64,000 nucleotides of DNA from Myxococcales bacterium. Lineage in GTDB: Bacteria > Myxococcota_A > Polyangia > Haliangiales > Haliangiaceae. The DNA is taken from the NCBI GenBank assembly GCA_016716835.1, contig JADJUW010000001.1:3066001-3130000 (forward strand), given 5' to 3'. The notes under the pieces are model-generated. The model was not told where the DNA came from, did not search any database, and worked only from the letters and a program-made list of their open reading frames with translations. Positions 19,405 through 27,201 of this stretch are shown in pieces (within the stretch, counting starts at the first letter, position 1; the number at the start of each line of letters is the position of its first letter). Position numbers and translations under genes: made by a program.

Positions 19405-20171
19405 TTTTTCGGCTCCGCTGGCACGGACGCAGCGGGCACGCTAGGCGTCGGTTCAGCGACTTTTTCTTCGACGAAGGTGAGTTTGAAATCGATCGCGGGG
19501 CGATCTTGCACCGGCGTGGTCGCGTTGCCGCGCTCATAGCCGACGACCTCGACACGCAACGCCTTGCCCTCTTCGATGGTGAAGGTATGGCTGCCGCGCG
19601 CGGTGAAGGTGGCGGTGTCCATGTAACCAAACACTTTGAAGCCGTAGCCGCGGTACACGGCGACCACGCTGATCGTGTGGCTGCCCGGCGCGACGGGCCC
19701 GGTGAGGATGTCAAACGACTTGACGCTATAGAGCGAGGTCGCGCTTTCGTCGGCGCGCGTGAACACCTGCGCGCCGTCGAGCGCGTAGGCGAGCTTGACG
19801 AGGCGAAACTTGGTGCTCATCTTATTGCTGTGGAGCAGCGCGAGCTGCGCGCCGATGCCGCCGCCGAGCACGCGTTCTTTGAGCATCGTGATGCGCGCCT
19901 TGGTGCGCCACGAACGCTCCTTGAGCGCTTGCACGCGTTGCTCAAGGCCGCGTAGGCGAATACTTGTTGGGACGGAATCGCCGGTGGTGACGAGCTCGGT
20001 GGGGGCCGCCGCGTCTGGCGCAGGTGCGGCCGGCGACGCGGGCGTCGCACCCGGTGTCGAGGCGGGAGGCACGGGTGCCGGCGTCGGCGCGGCTCCCGGT
20101 TGCGCGAAGGCGGGGGCGATGGCGACGCTGAAGGCAATCGAAAGTAGCGTTGTGCAATACAGGCGTCCCAT
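19401..20171 (-). CDS. Secreted coiled-coil / beta-domain protein, first gene of the TPR run
   Basis: This 256-residue protein has a signal peptide (about 1-23), a Pro/Ala-rich linker (about 25-65) and a short coiled coil (QRVQALKERSWRTKAR). The C-terminal half is rich in beta strands (TGPVAPGSHTISVVAVYRG) and resembles PEGA- or carboxypeptidase-regulatory-like domains. An AGAAGG site lies 12 nt upstream of the ATG. It is the promoter-proximal gene of the nine-gene minus-strand run and is coupled to the next gene (ATGA). Periplasmic location is likely; function is unknown. Confidence 0.65.
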   Translation of the reverse strand: MGRLYCTTLLSIAFSVAIAPAFAQPGAAPTPAPVPPASTPGATPASPAAPAPDAAAPTELVTTGDSVPTSIRLRGLEQRVQALKERSWRTKARITMLKERVLGGGIGAQLALLHSNKMSTKFRLVKLAYALDGAQVFTRADESATSLYSVKSFDILTGPVAPGSHTISVVAVYRGYGFKVFGYMDTATFTARGSHTFTIEEGKALRVEVVGYERGNATTPVQDRPAIDFKLTFVEEKVAEPTPSVPAASVPAEPKK

Positions 20172-20664
20172 GGCGTGATGACCCTTCTCAGATTAACAAT
20201 TCAAAATCTAGCGCGACCCTAGCCGCGGACGAGCCCGCCCGATTTTAGGGTGTAAACATTGAATTAGTATCACTTTTGACGAGGGAGCGGCAACTAAGCG
20301 ACCGCCTTGGCAACGCGGGGTTGACGGTTTGCTGGCGCAGGCGACGGCGTCGTTGGCAGAGCGTGCAGAAGCTCACAATTGCCATCCACGCATCCGGTAG
20401 ATTGACGCTATGCGTCCAATCGCCGCTTTTCACTCTGGTCTTCAAGCAAGAATCCACGAATAAGATGCATCGCGAGTTCCTCATGTCGCGACCACGGCGC
20501 GGGAACTAAATCAATGTAACATATCGTAATTACTTGCTAGAATATAATTCACCTGTATCGTGTCGCCTTTAACTAGCGCAATCAGCTGCTGTGGATAACT
20601 GACGCGACGCCGACGGCGCAAGTCATGGCTTGAGCCCGCGGGGGCAGCCGTGTAGGAGTGCAGC
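20172..20664. promoter_or_regulatory. Divergent intergenic region between the TPR run and obgE
   Basis: This 493-bp gap holds no convincing gene. It is AT-richer than its surroundings at 20200-20290 and 20500-20580. On the plus strand TATAAT at 20543-20548 is the best -10 candidate for obgE, without a clear -35. A GTAGGAG site precedes the obgE GTG. The minus-strand promoter of the nine-gene run should lie at about 20180-20290 but no confident hexamer pair was found. The small open frames here look random. Confidence 0.4.
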
Positions 20665-21693
20665 GTGCATTTTATTGACGAAGCGCGGATCTACGTAAAA
20701 GCCGGCGACGGTGGCAACGGCTCGGCCGCGATGCGTCGTGAGGATGGCGTGCCGCACGGCGGCCCCTCGGGTGGCGATGGCGGCGACGGCGGCAGCATCG
20801 TATTTGTCGCCGACGAACAGCTCGGCTCGCTGATGGATTTTAATTATCGCCGCCATTATCGAGCGACACCCGGCGAGCACGGCCGCAACAAAGATCAATA
20901 CGGTGCCGCCGGTCAAGATCTTGAGGTGCGCGTCCCGGTTGGCACCGTCGTCTACGACGACACCACAAATGAACTTATCGCCGATCTCGACCAGCAAGGC
21001 GTCCGCGTCGTCGTCGCGCAAGGCGGCAAGGGCGGGCTTGGCAATATTCACTTCAAGACGGCGTGGAATCAGGCGCCGCGAACCTCCGAGCCCGGCACAC
21101 CAGGGGAAGAGCGCACGCTGCGGCTGGAGCTCAAGCTGCTCGCCGACGTCGGCCTGCTTGGATTTCCGAACGTTGGAAAATCGACGTTTATCAGCGCGGT
21201 ATCGCGCGCTAGACCTAAAATCGCGGATTACCCCTTTACCACCTTGGTGCCAAATTTGGGCGTGGTGCAGCTGTCCGATTACCGGACATTTGTTATTGCC
21301 GACATTCCCGGCCTCATCGAAGGCGCGGCGGACGGCGCCGGCCTGGGGCATCAATTCCTCCGCCACGTCGAGCGTTGCCGCGCGCTGCTGCACATCGTGG
21401 AGGACAGCGAGAGCACCGGCGAAGATCGCGATCCAATCGGCGATTATCGCGTGCTGATGAACGAGCTCACCAAGTACGCGCCCGAGCTCGCGATCAAGCC
21501 GCAGATCGTCGTGCTCAACAAAATCGATGTCAGCGGCCACCGCGGCACCCTCGAGCAGCACACGGCGGCGTTTAAAAAACTCGGCATCGAGCTGCACGTG
21601 ATGTCAGCCGCCACCGGCGACGGCGTCACCGAGGTGCTTGAGGCCCTCTGGAAATTCGTCGCCAAGCCCAAGGCTCGAACAGAAACGCATTGA
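20665..21693 (+). CDS. obgE: GTPase ObgE/CgtA
   Basis: This 342-residue essential GTPase is involved in ribosome assembly and stress control. It has the glycine-rich Obg domain (1-158; GGPSGGDGGDGGS) followed by the G domain: G1 GFPNVGKST, G3 DIPGLIEGA, G4 NKID, G5 SAATGDG. The C-terminal OCT domain found in some lineages is absent, as in most proteobacterial forms. The GTG start has a GTAGGAG site upstream. Usually obgE directly follows rplU and rpmA; here it lies 1.5 kb before them, separated by an opposite-strand lipoprotein gene. Confidence 0.97.
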   Translation: MHFIDEARIYVKAGDGGNGSAAMRREDGVPHGGPSGGDGGDGGSIVFVADEQLGSLMDFNYRRHYRATPGEHGRNKDQYGAAGQDLEVRVPVGTVVYDDTTNELIADLDQQGVRVVVAQGGKGGLGNIHFKTAWNQAPRTSEPGTPGEERTLRLELKLLADVGLLGFPNVGKSTFISAVSRARPKIADYPFTTLVPNLGVVQLSDYRTFVIADIPGLIEGAADGAGLGHQFLRHVERCRALLHIVEDSESTGEDRDPIGDYRVLMNELTKYAPELAIKPQIVVLNKIDVSGHRGTLEQHTAAFKKLGIELHVMSAATGDGVTEVLEALWKFVAKPKARTETH

Positions 21694-21859
21694 GTGGGTA
21701 CCGGAGGCAATAGTGCCCGGTGTACGGCTTCGCGAGCCTCGTTACATCCAGACGGATGCGCCTCGGCATCGCTGCAGGCGTGCACCGCAATCTCCGCCAC
21801 CCACTGCGCTCTGTTCTTCGCCTTTTTTTCGATCCTAGCGAGCTCATCTCTGGCCGCGA

Positions 21860-22918
21860 TCACACCGCCGGCAGGCAGGCGCCAAAGGTCGGCAGGATTT
21901 CGACGCATTCGTAGCCGCCGCGGCAGGTGCTTTGCGGCGGGTTAACATCGAGCAGGCAGCGGTCGACGCAGAAGTTTTCATCGGTCGATGGCGGATTGTT
22001 TGGGTCTGGATCGTGGCAAAGCGAATGACCCAGCGAGCAGCCGGTGCCGGCGATGGCGTCGCATTGCGGCACCGTGCAATAGCCGCCAACAAAGCCGTCG
22101 GTGGGCTGCAAGCAATCAAACAGCCCCGCATCGCCGCAATCGACATCGGACGTGCACGCGTCGCCCACTTGTGGATGTCGGCAATACAGTCCAACCCCAA
22201 CGCCGCCGTCAAAGCATTCGTAGCCGTCGGCTTCGCGACAATCTGCATCGCTGGCGCAGGTATCGACACAGGCGGTATCGAGCCCCGAAGGAAAGGCGAA
22301 CTCGACGCAGCGGCCGCCAGCGCACGTGGTGTCGTTGCCCACCGTGCAGCCCACGCGGAAACACTGGCCATCGGGATATTCGATGCCGTCGTTGAGACAA
22401 TTGGAGTCTTGCGTGCATTGTGCGATCGAGGTGCAAGCGTCGCCGTCACTAGCATCCGCCGTGCCAGGAAAGCACGCCATCACGCCAAGCGGCGAGGCAT
22501 AATATGAGTCGACGCAGGCCTGGCTTGTGGGACAGGTTTCGGCCTCGCAACACGCCGGCAGGCACGTCGGCGTCGCCTCGAGCAAGGCGCAAACATCGTC
22601 GCCGCATGGCGTGCCCTCGCAGGTCGCGACAAAACGCACGCAAAAGCCCGCGGCGTCAAACGGCACCGGCCCGTTTGGATCGTCGAGACAATAACCATCG
22701 CCAGAATCGGGCGCGGAATCACAGTCGGCGTGCTGTTCGCACTGGCCGCCTAGCTGGCCAAATTCGCGAGCGGGGCACTCGGGCGGCGGGGGTGGTGGAG
22801 GCGGTTCGACGATGGGCGCCCGATTGTCGCCACAAGCAGACATTAGCGCCAGTGCGAGCCCTGGGCACGCGAGCCAACCAAAGGGCAGACAGGGGCCGCG
22901 GTTCATGCGTACGTTCAT
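21860..22918 (-). CDS. Cys-rich secreted lipoprotein
   Basis: This protein has about 352 residues from ATG 22918 (ATG 22906 is an alternative). The lipobox is LMSAC, followed by a Pro run and then about 30 Cys in spaced modules (CxxxxDCxxxxxC, CASDADC) like the EGF/disulfide-knot domains of myxobacterial surface lipoproteins. It should be lipid-anchored and disulfide-bonded. No catalytic motif is visible. It lies alone between obgE and rplU on the opposite strand, breaking an otherwise conserved gene group. Confidence 0.7.
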   Translation of the reverse strand: MNVRMNRGPCLPFGWLACPGLALALMSACGDNRAPIVEPPPPPPPPECPAREFGQLGGQCEQHADCDSAPDSGDGYCLDDPNGPVPFDAAGFCVRFVATCEGTPCGDDVCALLEATPTCLPACCEAETCPTSQACVDSYYASPLGVMACFPGTADASDGDACTSIAQCTQDSNCLNDGIEYPDGQCFRVGCTVGNDTTCAGGRCVEFAFPSGLDTACVDTCASDADCREADGYECFDGGVGVGLYCRHPQVGDACTSDVDCGDAGLFDCLQPTDGFVGGYCTVPQCDAIAGTGCSLGHSLCHDPDPNNPPSTDENFCVDRCLLDVNPPQSTCRGGYECVEILPTFGACLPAV

Positions 22919-23102
22919 CACCACATGATAATCAGATTGCGCTGCCATATACGGGCAGATATCCGAAATAATTATCATTTATTGTGAATTAGGGCACGGT
23001 CTGCGCGGATGTCCGGGTCCGGATTAGCGTAGCCGGTACCTAGCCGCGGTCCCCCGGCGGCGAAATCGCAGCTCGGGTTTCACATTGAACCCCTGATCCA
23101 GC

Positions 23103-23130
23103 TTGATCTTGGGACGCCGCTGAGTAATCT
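23103..23130 (+). promoter_or_regulatory. Candidate sigma70-type promoter of rplU-rpmA
   Basis: TTGATC at 23103-23108 and TAATCT at 23125-23130 are separated by 16 bp and lie about 70 nt before the rplU start. The only other candidates in the gap are weaker. Confidence 0.4.
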
Positions 23131-23144
23131 CTCGCCTCCCAAAG

Positions 23145-23168
23145 GCCCGGGGCAAGATGTTGCCGGGC
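23145..23168 (+). promoter_or_regulatory. Leader hairpin in the rplU 5' UTR
   Basis: Arms GCCCGG(GG)CAA and TTGCCGGGC pair around the loop GATG, with a two-base bulge. The hairpin ends 31 nt before the rplU start and 18 nt before its GGGTGGAG site. It could be a ribosomal-protein leader; no alignment was possible. Confidence 0.35.
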
Positions 23169-23199
23169 GCTAACATTCAACGTTTGGGGTGGAGCATAT

Positions 23200-23517
23200 A
23201 TGTACGCGGTAATTGAAACTGGTGGAAAACAATATCGAGTGAGCGCGGGCACGACGGTCGTCGTCGAGAAGCTCGAAGGCGACAAGGGCACGCCTGTAAA
23301 ATTTGACCAAGTGTTGCTCATCTCGAGCGGCGACGGCGCCAAGATCGCCATCGGCAAGCCGACGGTGGCGGGCGCGACGGTGACCGGCGAAATCGTTGAA
23401 CAAGGCCGCGGCGACAAGCTCACCGTGTTCAAGTTTGCGCGTCGCAAGAACTACGTCCGTCGCAACGGCCATCGTCAAGATTACACCGCGGTGAAAATCG
23501 CGGCGATCAACGGCTAG
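23200..23517 (+). CDS. rplU: Ribosomal protein bL21
   Basis: This 105-residue protein of the large ribosomal subunit binds 23S rRNA. It starts with the canonical MYAVIETGGKQYRV and keeps FKFARRKNYVRRNGHRQ near the C-terminus. A GGGTGGAG site lies 5 nt before the ATG. rpmA follows after 42 nt in the same direction, the normal order. Confidence 0.98.
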   Translation: MYAVIETGGKQYRVSAGTTVVVEKLEGDKGTPVKFDQVLLISSGDGAKIAIGKPTVAGATVTGEIVEQGRGDKLTVFKFARRKNYVRRNGHRQDYTAVKIAAING

Positions 23518-23559
23518 GCCCATTTCCATTCATTTTTAAGAGGTTTAGGAGACCACGTC

Positions 23560-23826
23560 ATGGCAAGTAAAAAAGGTGCAGGCTCAACTAAGAACGGCCG
23601 CGATTCACAACCAAAAATGCGCGGCGTTAAGCGCTTCGGTGGCCAAGTGGTCAACGCGGGCAGCATTCTCGTGCGCCAAGTAGGAACCAAATTCCACGCC
23701 GGCGCCAACGTCGGCATGGGCCGCGACCACACGCTGTTTGCCTTAATCCAAGGCACCGTCGAGTTCCAACGTTACGGCAAGACCAAAACCCGCGTCGCCG
23801 TGGCCCCTGTTGCCGCCGCTGCGTAA
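23560..23826 (+). CDS. rpmA: Ribosomal protein bL27
   Basis: This 88-residue protein has the conserved N-terminal tail MASKKGAGSTKNGRDS, which reaches the peptidyl transferase centre, and then KRFGGQVVNAGSILVRQ. The start is already mature-like, without the cleaved N-terminal extension found in Firmicutes. It is co-transcribed with rplU. Confidence 0.98.
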   Translation: MASKKGAGSTKNGRDSQPKMRGVKRFGGQVVNAGSILVRQVGTKFHAGANVGMGRDHTLFALIQGTVEFQRYGKTKTRVAVAPVAAAA

Positions 23827-23849
23827 ACTAGGCACGCGGCTGGTTTGAC

Positions 23850-23871
23850 GGCGTTGCGAAAGCAGAACGCC
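23850..23871 (+). terminator. Terminator-like hairpin after rpmA
   Basis: GGCGTTGC pairs with GC(AG)AACGCC around a GAAA tetraloop, 24 nt after the rpmA stop. No U-tract follows, so it may act with Rho or only stabilise the 3' end. Confidence 0.35.
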
Positions 23872-23983
23872 AGTGCCCATCGCGAAGCGTTAATTTTTCC
23901 GCACCAACGACGGGCGGTTCCGGTTAGTCGGCCGGTCAAGAGTCATCCTGGCACCAGCCACGTCGCGGTGCTATCGTGATTTT

Positions 23984-24652
23984 GTGCAACAACCTTCATC
24001 CGTCGCGTTACTGGCCGTCTCGCTTTTTGCATGTGGCAACGAGGTAGGGCCGGCACCAGCATCCGCCGAAAAAACAGCCGGTGGCGCGCCGGCGACCCGC
24101 TGGGTTGAATTCGGCGACGAGGCCGCGCGCTACCGTTTTGATGTGCCCTCGAATTTTTCGCCGCTTGCCGGCCACGTTGAACAAGCCGTAGGGCTTGCCA
24201 GTTTTGTCGCTGACCGCGCGGGTGGCATTGGGTTTACGCCACATAGTGGGCACAACAATCCAAATGCGATCATCGCATTTTCAGATAGCAAAAGCCTCGG
24301 CTTTGACGGTGCGCAGCCCCTTACGCCAAAGGCGCTCCAAGCGTATGGGGAGGTCATGAAGGCGCGCTCGCCACACGCCGGCGAACCGCGCGTCGTAAAA
24401 ATTGGCAGCTACCAAGCCCTACGCGTAGATATCGGCACGCCCGCCGACGCCGCCACCGCGGCGCCGGCGATGACAGGCCGTCACTATTTGCTGATCGACG
24501 GCGACGCCTCGATCGCCATCGAATGTCGCTGGCTACCCAGCGACCAAGCCGTGGTTGCGCCTGCCTGCGACAGCGTGGCCGCTTCCATGACGCCGACCCA
24601 GTGGAGCACCGCCCTCAGCCGTATGGTCTGGCAGGCCTCGGCAGGATGTTAG
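23984..24652 (+). CDS. Putative lipoprotein of unknown function
   Basis: This 222-residue protein starts at GTG 23984, with a short signal peptide and lipobox SLFAC (Cys17). The mature part (WVEFGDEAARYRFDVPSNF) looks like the single beta-sandwich domain found in many myxobacterial lipoproteins that assess or bind surface components. The sequence ends in Cys. No Shine-Dalgarno is clear; TATCGT 6 nt before the start is a weak leaderless-type signal. Function is unknown. Confidence 0.6.
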   Translation: MQQPSSVALLAVSLFACGNEVGPAPASAEKTAGGAPATRWVEFGDEAARYRFDVPSNFSPLAGHVEQAVGLASFVADRAGGIGFTPHSGHNNPNAIIAFSDSKSLGFDGAQPLTPKALQAYGEVMKARSPHAGEPRVVKIGSYQALRVDIGTPADAATAAPAMTGRHYLLIDGDASIAIECRWLPSDQAVVAPACDSVAASMTPTQWSTALSRMVWQASAGC

Positions 24653-24738
24653 CGCTGAGCGCTTGGGCGTGTGTGAAATCGCGGCGCCCCACAGACCCTG
24701 AACTTAATTGATTGATTTTCGTTTTTGAATTGGAGACG

Positions 24739-25215
24739 TTATCTCGCTTTAAATAGTGCGCGTTGGTCACGCGCTTCGCCCGCCGCGTCTTCGCGCGCGC
24801 CATCTGGTCCTGGCATGACGCTCCCCGCATAGATGCCAAGCTTGTACAGCAACGCTCTCAACCTACTTGCTTCGGCCCAAGGCAACGTGAGCTTGCGCAA
24901 CCAGTGCTGCGGATGGTTGGACGATTCGATCACCTGTTTCAGATGAGGCATGTCGCAATTGTTATCTCTAGCCTTACGTTTGACGAGCGTAAACGTGCCT
25001 TGCTGCGCAATCATATTTTCGTTGTGCGTGTAAAATGGATCGAAGCGTAGAACCTCCCACTCGAGTTCGGTCCATTTCGCCTCAGCTAGCTCTTTCAAAT
25101 GAAGCAAAAAGACTGCGAGGCGTTTTTCAGCGGGGTTGATTCTATGGTCATCAGGATTTGTTGAATCAAGCCTACGGCGGTACGCAAGATACGCGTCACG
25201 CGCGCCGCGCCGCAT
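24739..25215 (-). pseudogene. C-terminal remnant of an FRG-domain-like protein
   Basis: This open frame of 158 codons resembles the central and C-terminal part of FRG-domain proteins: IAQQGTFTLVKR, then WLRKLTLPWAEASRLRALL, then LGIYAGSVMPGPDG, in the order and spacing of the family pattern (AQQG-F, L-K--IP----, LGI---LFPDLDG). The N-terminal half with the substrate-site motifs is missing: the same frame hits a stop at 25275-25273 and the DNA beyond is unrelated and extremely GC-rich. The 24700-25150 segment is AT-richer than its neighbours, hinting at transfer followed by decay. FRG proteins are often found in defence islands. The start may be only the first in-frame ATG. Confidence 0.45.
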
Positions 25216-25439
25216 GTTCCTTTTCGGACCCGTCGCGAGGTTCTGTATCGTGACCGTTGTTTCGTCAATCGCCTACCGAGTGACAGGCGTCGTGAGCAGA
25301 GCGAACAGCCGTGGGGCCGGAAAAGGTACATGCGGGCGTGGCGCGCGCGGCGTGGGTAGCGAAGACGCCGAGGATGACGAGGGCGGCGGGCTCACACTGC
25401 GTGGCGGGGGCCATCCTCCCGCGCCAGGGAGACGGAGGG

Positions 25440-25462
25440 CGGGCGGCCCGACGGGCCGCCCG
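25440..25462. repeat. Perfect 10-bp inverted repeat with 3-nt loop
   Basis: CGGGCGGCCC and GGGCCGCCCG flank the loop GAC, giving an all-GC hairpin. No T-run follows on either strand, so a classical terminator is unlikely. It sits in the middle of the GC-rich stretch before cysS. Confidence 0.6.
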
Positions 25463-25665
25463 GTTTGAGCCGGCGAGCGGGATGGGCGGAGGGCTGGCAG
25501 GCGCGCCGTGGCCGGCGAAAACGGCAGCGCGAGAGCGCGGACCCCGCAGGCGACCGGCCGGCCGACGTGGGAGGCGCGCGGCGGACAGGGGTGGCGCGGG
25601 GCCGGCGGCGCCCAAAAGGCCCGACAAGCCGCGGTGGGGCCGGCGAACTTGCGACGCGAACCGTC

Positions 25666-25671
25666 TATACT
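25666..25671 (+). promoter_or_regulatory. -10-like hexamer 8 nt before cysS (leaderless candidate)
   Basis: TATACT ends 8 nt before the cysS ATG and no Shine-Dalgarno is visible between them. Transcription from it would start at or next to the ATG. No matching -35 was seen. Confidence 0.35.
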
Positions 25672-25679
25672 TATGGGCT

Positions 25680-27182
25680 ATGGCTTTGCGGTTGTTTGAT
25701 TCGTTTACGCGGCAGAAGGTGGAGTTCGTGCCGGTGGTGCCGGGCAAGGTGGGCATGTATGTGTGCGGACCTACGCCGTATGCGGCGGCGCATATTGGAC
25801 ATGCGTATTCGGCGATTTGCTTTGACCTAATTCGCCGCTCGCTGACGTGGCTGGGTTTTGAGGTGACGTACGTCCGCAACATTACGGATGTCGACGACAA
25901 GATCATCAAGCGCGCCAATGAAGAAAAGCAAAACCCTATGGAACTCGCGGCGCGCTACGCCGACGAATACAACCGTGACATGAGCGCGTTTGGCGTGCTG
26001 ACGCCAACGGTCGAACCCAAGGTTTCGACGCATATTGTAGAGATTGTCGATTTTACCAAGCGGCTGATCGAAGCCGGCAAGGCGTATGAGAGTGGGGGCG
26101 ACGTGTATTACCGCGTCGATGCCTTCGCGCCGTATGGCAAGCTGTCGGGGCAATCGCTCGACGATTTGCGCGCCGGCGCCCGCGTCGACGTGAATGAACA
26201 AAAAGAATCGCCGGCGGATTTTGCGCTGTGGAAGACAGCCAAGCCGGGCGAGCCGAGCTGGCCTTCGCCTTGGGGTAACGGGCGGCCGGGTTGGCATATC
26301 GAGTGCTCGGCGATGAGCCACAAGCACTTGGGCGTCACCTTTGACATTCACGGCGGCGGCAAAGACTTGGTATTTCCGCACCATGAAAACGAGATTGCGC
26401 AATCGCAGGGCGCGCTCGGCGAAGGCACGTTTGCGCACTACTGGGTGCACAACGGCTTTCTCAATTTTGACGGCGAGAAGATGTCTAAATCGCTCGGCAA
26501 CGTGTTTAGTTGCGGCGAACTAGCAAATTCGGTCGGCACCGAGGCCGTGCGGTTTTACTTTCTAAGCCACCACTATCGCTCGCCGATTGAATTTGAGGTC
26601 GCGGTCGAAGAGGCGAATGGCATCGCAACCGCGCGCTTTCCAGGCGTCGAGGCGGCCGACCGGCGCTTGGCGTATTTTTACAACACGCTGGCGCGGCTCG
26701 ACGCCTTCTTGGCTCAAGGTGGCGATGGCGGTGAAGGCGACGCCGTGCCCGAGGCGGGCGCGCTGGTCGCGGCCGTGCGCATCGCGCTAGAAGATGACTT
26801 CAACGCGCCGGTGGTCATTGCCGCGCTCGGCGAGGCGGCCAAGGTCGCCAACCGTTTGGTCGAGGATGGCAAGGGCATTGACAAGGGCGTGCGACGCCGC
26901 TCGATCGCAGCGTTCGCAAAAAATATGCGGAGTGTGGGCACCGCGATAGGCGTGCTCGCGTCTGAGCCTGTCGCCTTCTTGCGCAGCCGCCGCGACCGCG
27001 TGGCGACGCGTTTAAAGCTTGACGTGGCGGCCGTGGAAAAACTTGTCGCCGATCGCTATGCCGCGCGGGCGGCGAAAGACTACGCCGCCGCCGACGTGAT
27101 CCGCGGCCAGCTCACCGCGATGAACATCGAAGTGCTCGATACCCAGACCGGCTCGGACTGGCGCATTGTCGAAGGTGAGTAG
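25680..27182 (+). CDS. cysS: Cysteinyl-tRNA synthetase
   Basis: This 500-residue class I synthetase charges tRNA-Cys. It has the zinc ligand Cys29 in MYVCGPTPY, the HIGH motif at 38-41, further zinc ligands in ECSAMS and HHENE, and KMSKS near 267. The helical tRNA-binding C-terminal domain is complete (DDFNAPVVIAAL; then YAAADVIRGQL). The start is placed at ATG 25680 (MALRLFDSF), which aligns with the normal N-terminus; the upstream open extension is non-coding. The length is slightly above the bacterial norm of about 460. Confidence 0.97.
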   Translation: MALRLFDSFTRQKVEFVPVVPGKVGMYVCGPTPYAAAHIGHAYSAICFDLIRRSLTWLGFEVTYVRNITDVDDKIIKRANEEKQNPMELAARYADEYNRDMSAFGVLTPTVEPKVSTHIVEIVDFTKRLIEAGKAYESGGDVYYRVDAFAPYGKLSGQSLDDLRAGARVDVNEQKESPADFALWKTAKPGEPSWPSPWGNGRPGWHIECSAMSHKHLGVTFDIHGGGKDLVFPHHENEIAQSQGALGEGTFAHYWVHNGFLNFDGEKMSKSLGNVFSCGELANSVGTEAVRFYFLSHHYRSPIEFEVAVEEANGIATARFPGVEAADRRLAYFYNTLARLDAFLAQGGDGGEGDAVPEAGALVAAVRIALEDDFNAPVVIAALGEAAKVANRLVEDGKGIDKGVRRRSIAAFAKNMRSVGTAIGVLASEPVAFLRSRRDRVATRLKLDVAAVEKLVADRYAARAAKDYAAADVIRGQLTAMNIEVLDTQTGSDWRIVEGE

Positions 27183-27201
27183 TGCGTAGCGGTGGTAGCC
27201 A

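Larger units (their letters stand above)
25276..25679. other. Very GC-rich non-coding stretch upstream of cysS
   Basis: About 400 bp without a supportable gene. From about 25310 to 25650 it is clearly more GC-rich than the genes on either side, is dominated by G on the plus strand, and has several self-complementary GC blocks. The cysS frame stays open through it, but the resulting residues (Arg/Gly/Ala/Pro) do not look like protein and precede the canonical CysRS start. A minus-strand frame ending at 25265 gives a signal-peptide-like 50-residue peptide with no supporting context. No rRNA, tRNA, RNase P or SRP RNA motif was found. Confidence 0.5.

Noticed and set aside
20172..20664. tRNA, 6S or other RNA genes in the larger gaps
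   Set aside because: No T-loop (GTTCRA) with pairing arms, no RNase P, SRP or tmRNA signature found by eye in any gap.
25265..25417. 50-residue signal-peptide-like peptide on the minus strand
   Set aside because: Hydrophobic N-terminus only; no ribosome site, no context, sits in the GC-rich block.
25311..25679. N-terminal extension of cysS
   Set aside because: Arg/Gly/Ala-rich with no homology, and the canonical CysRS start is at 25680.
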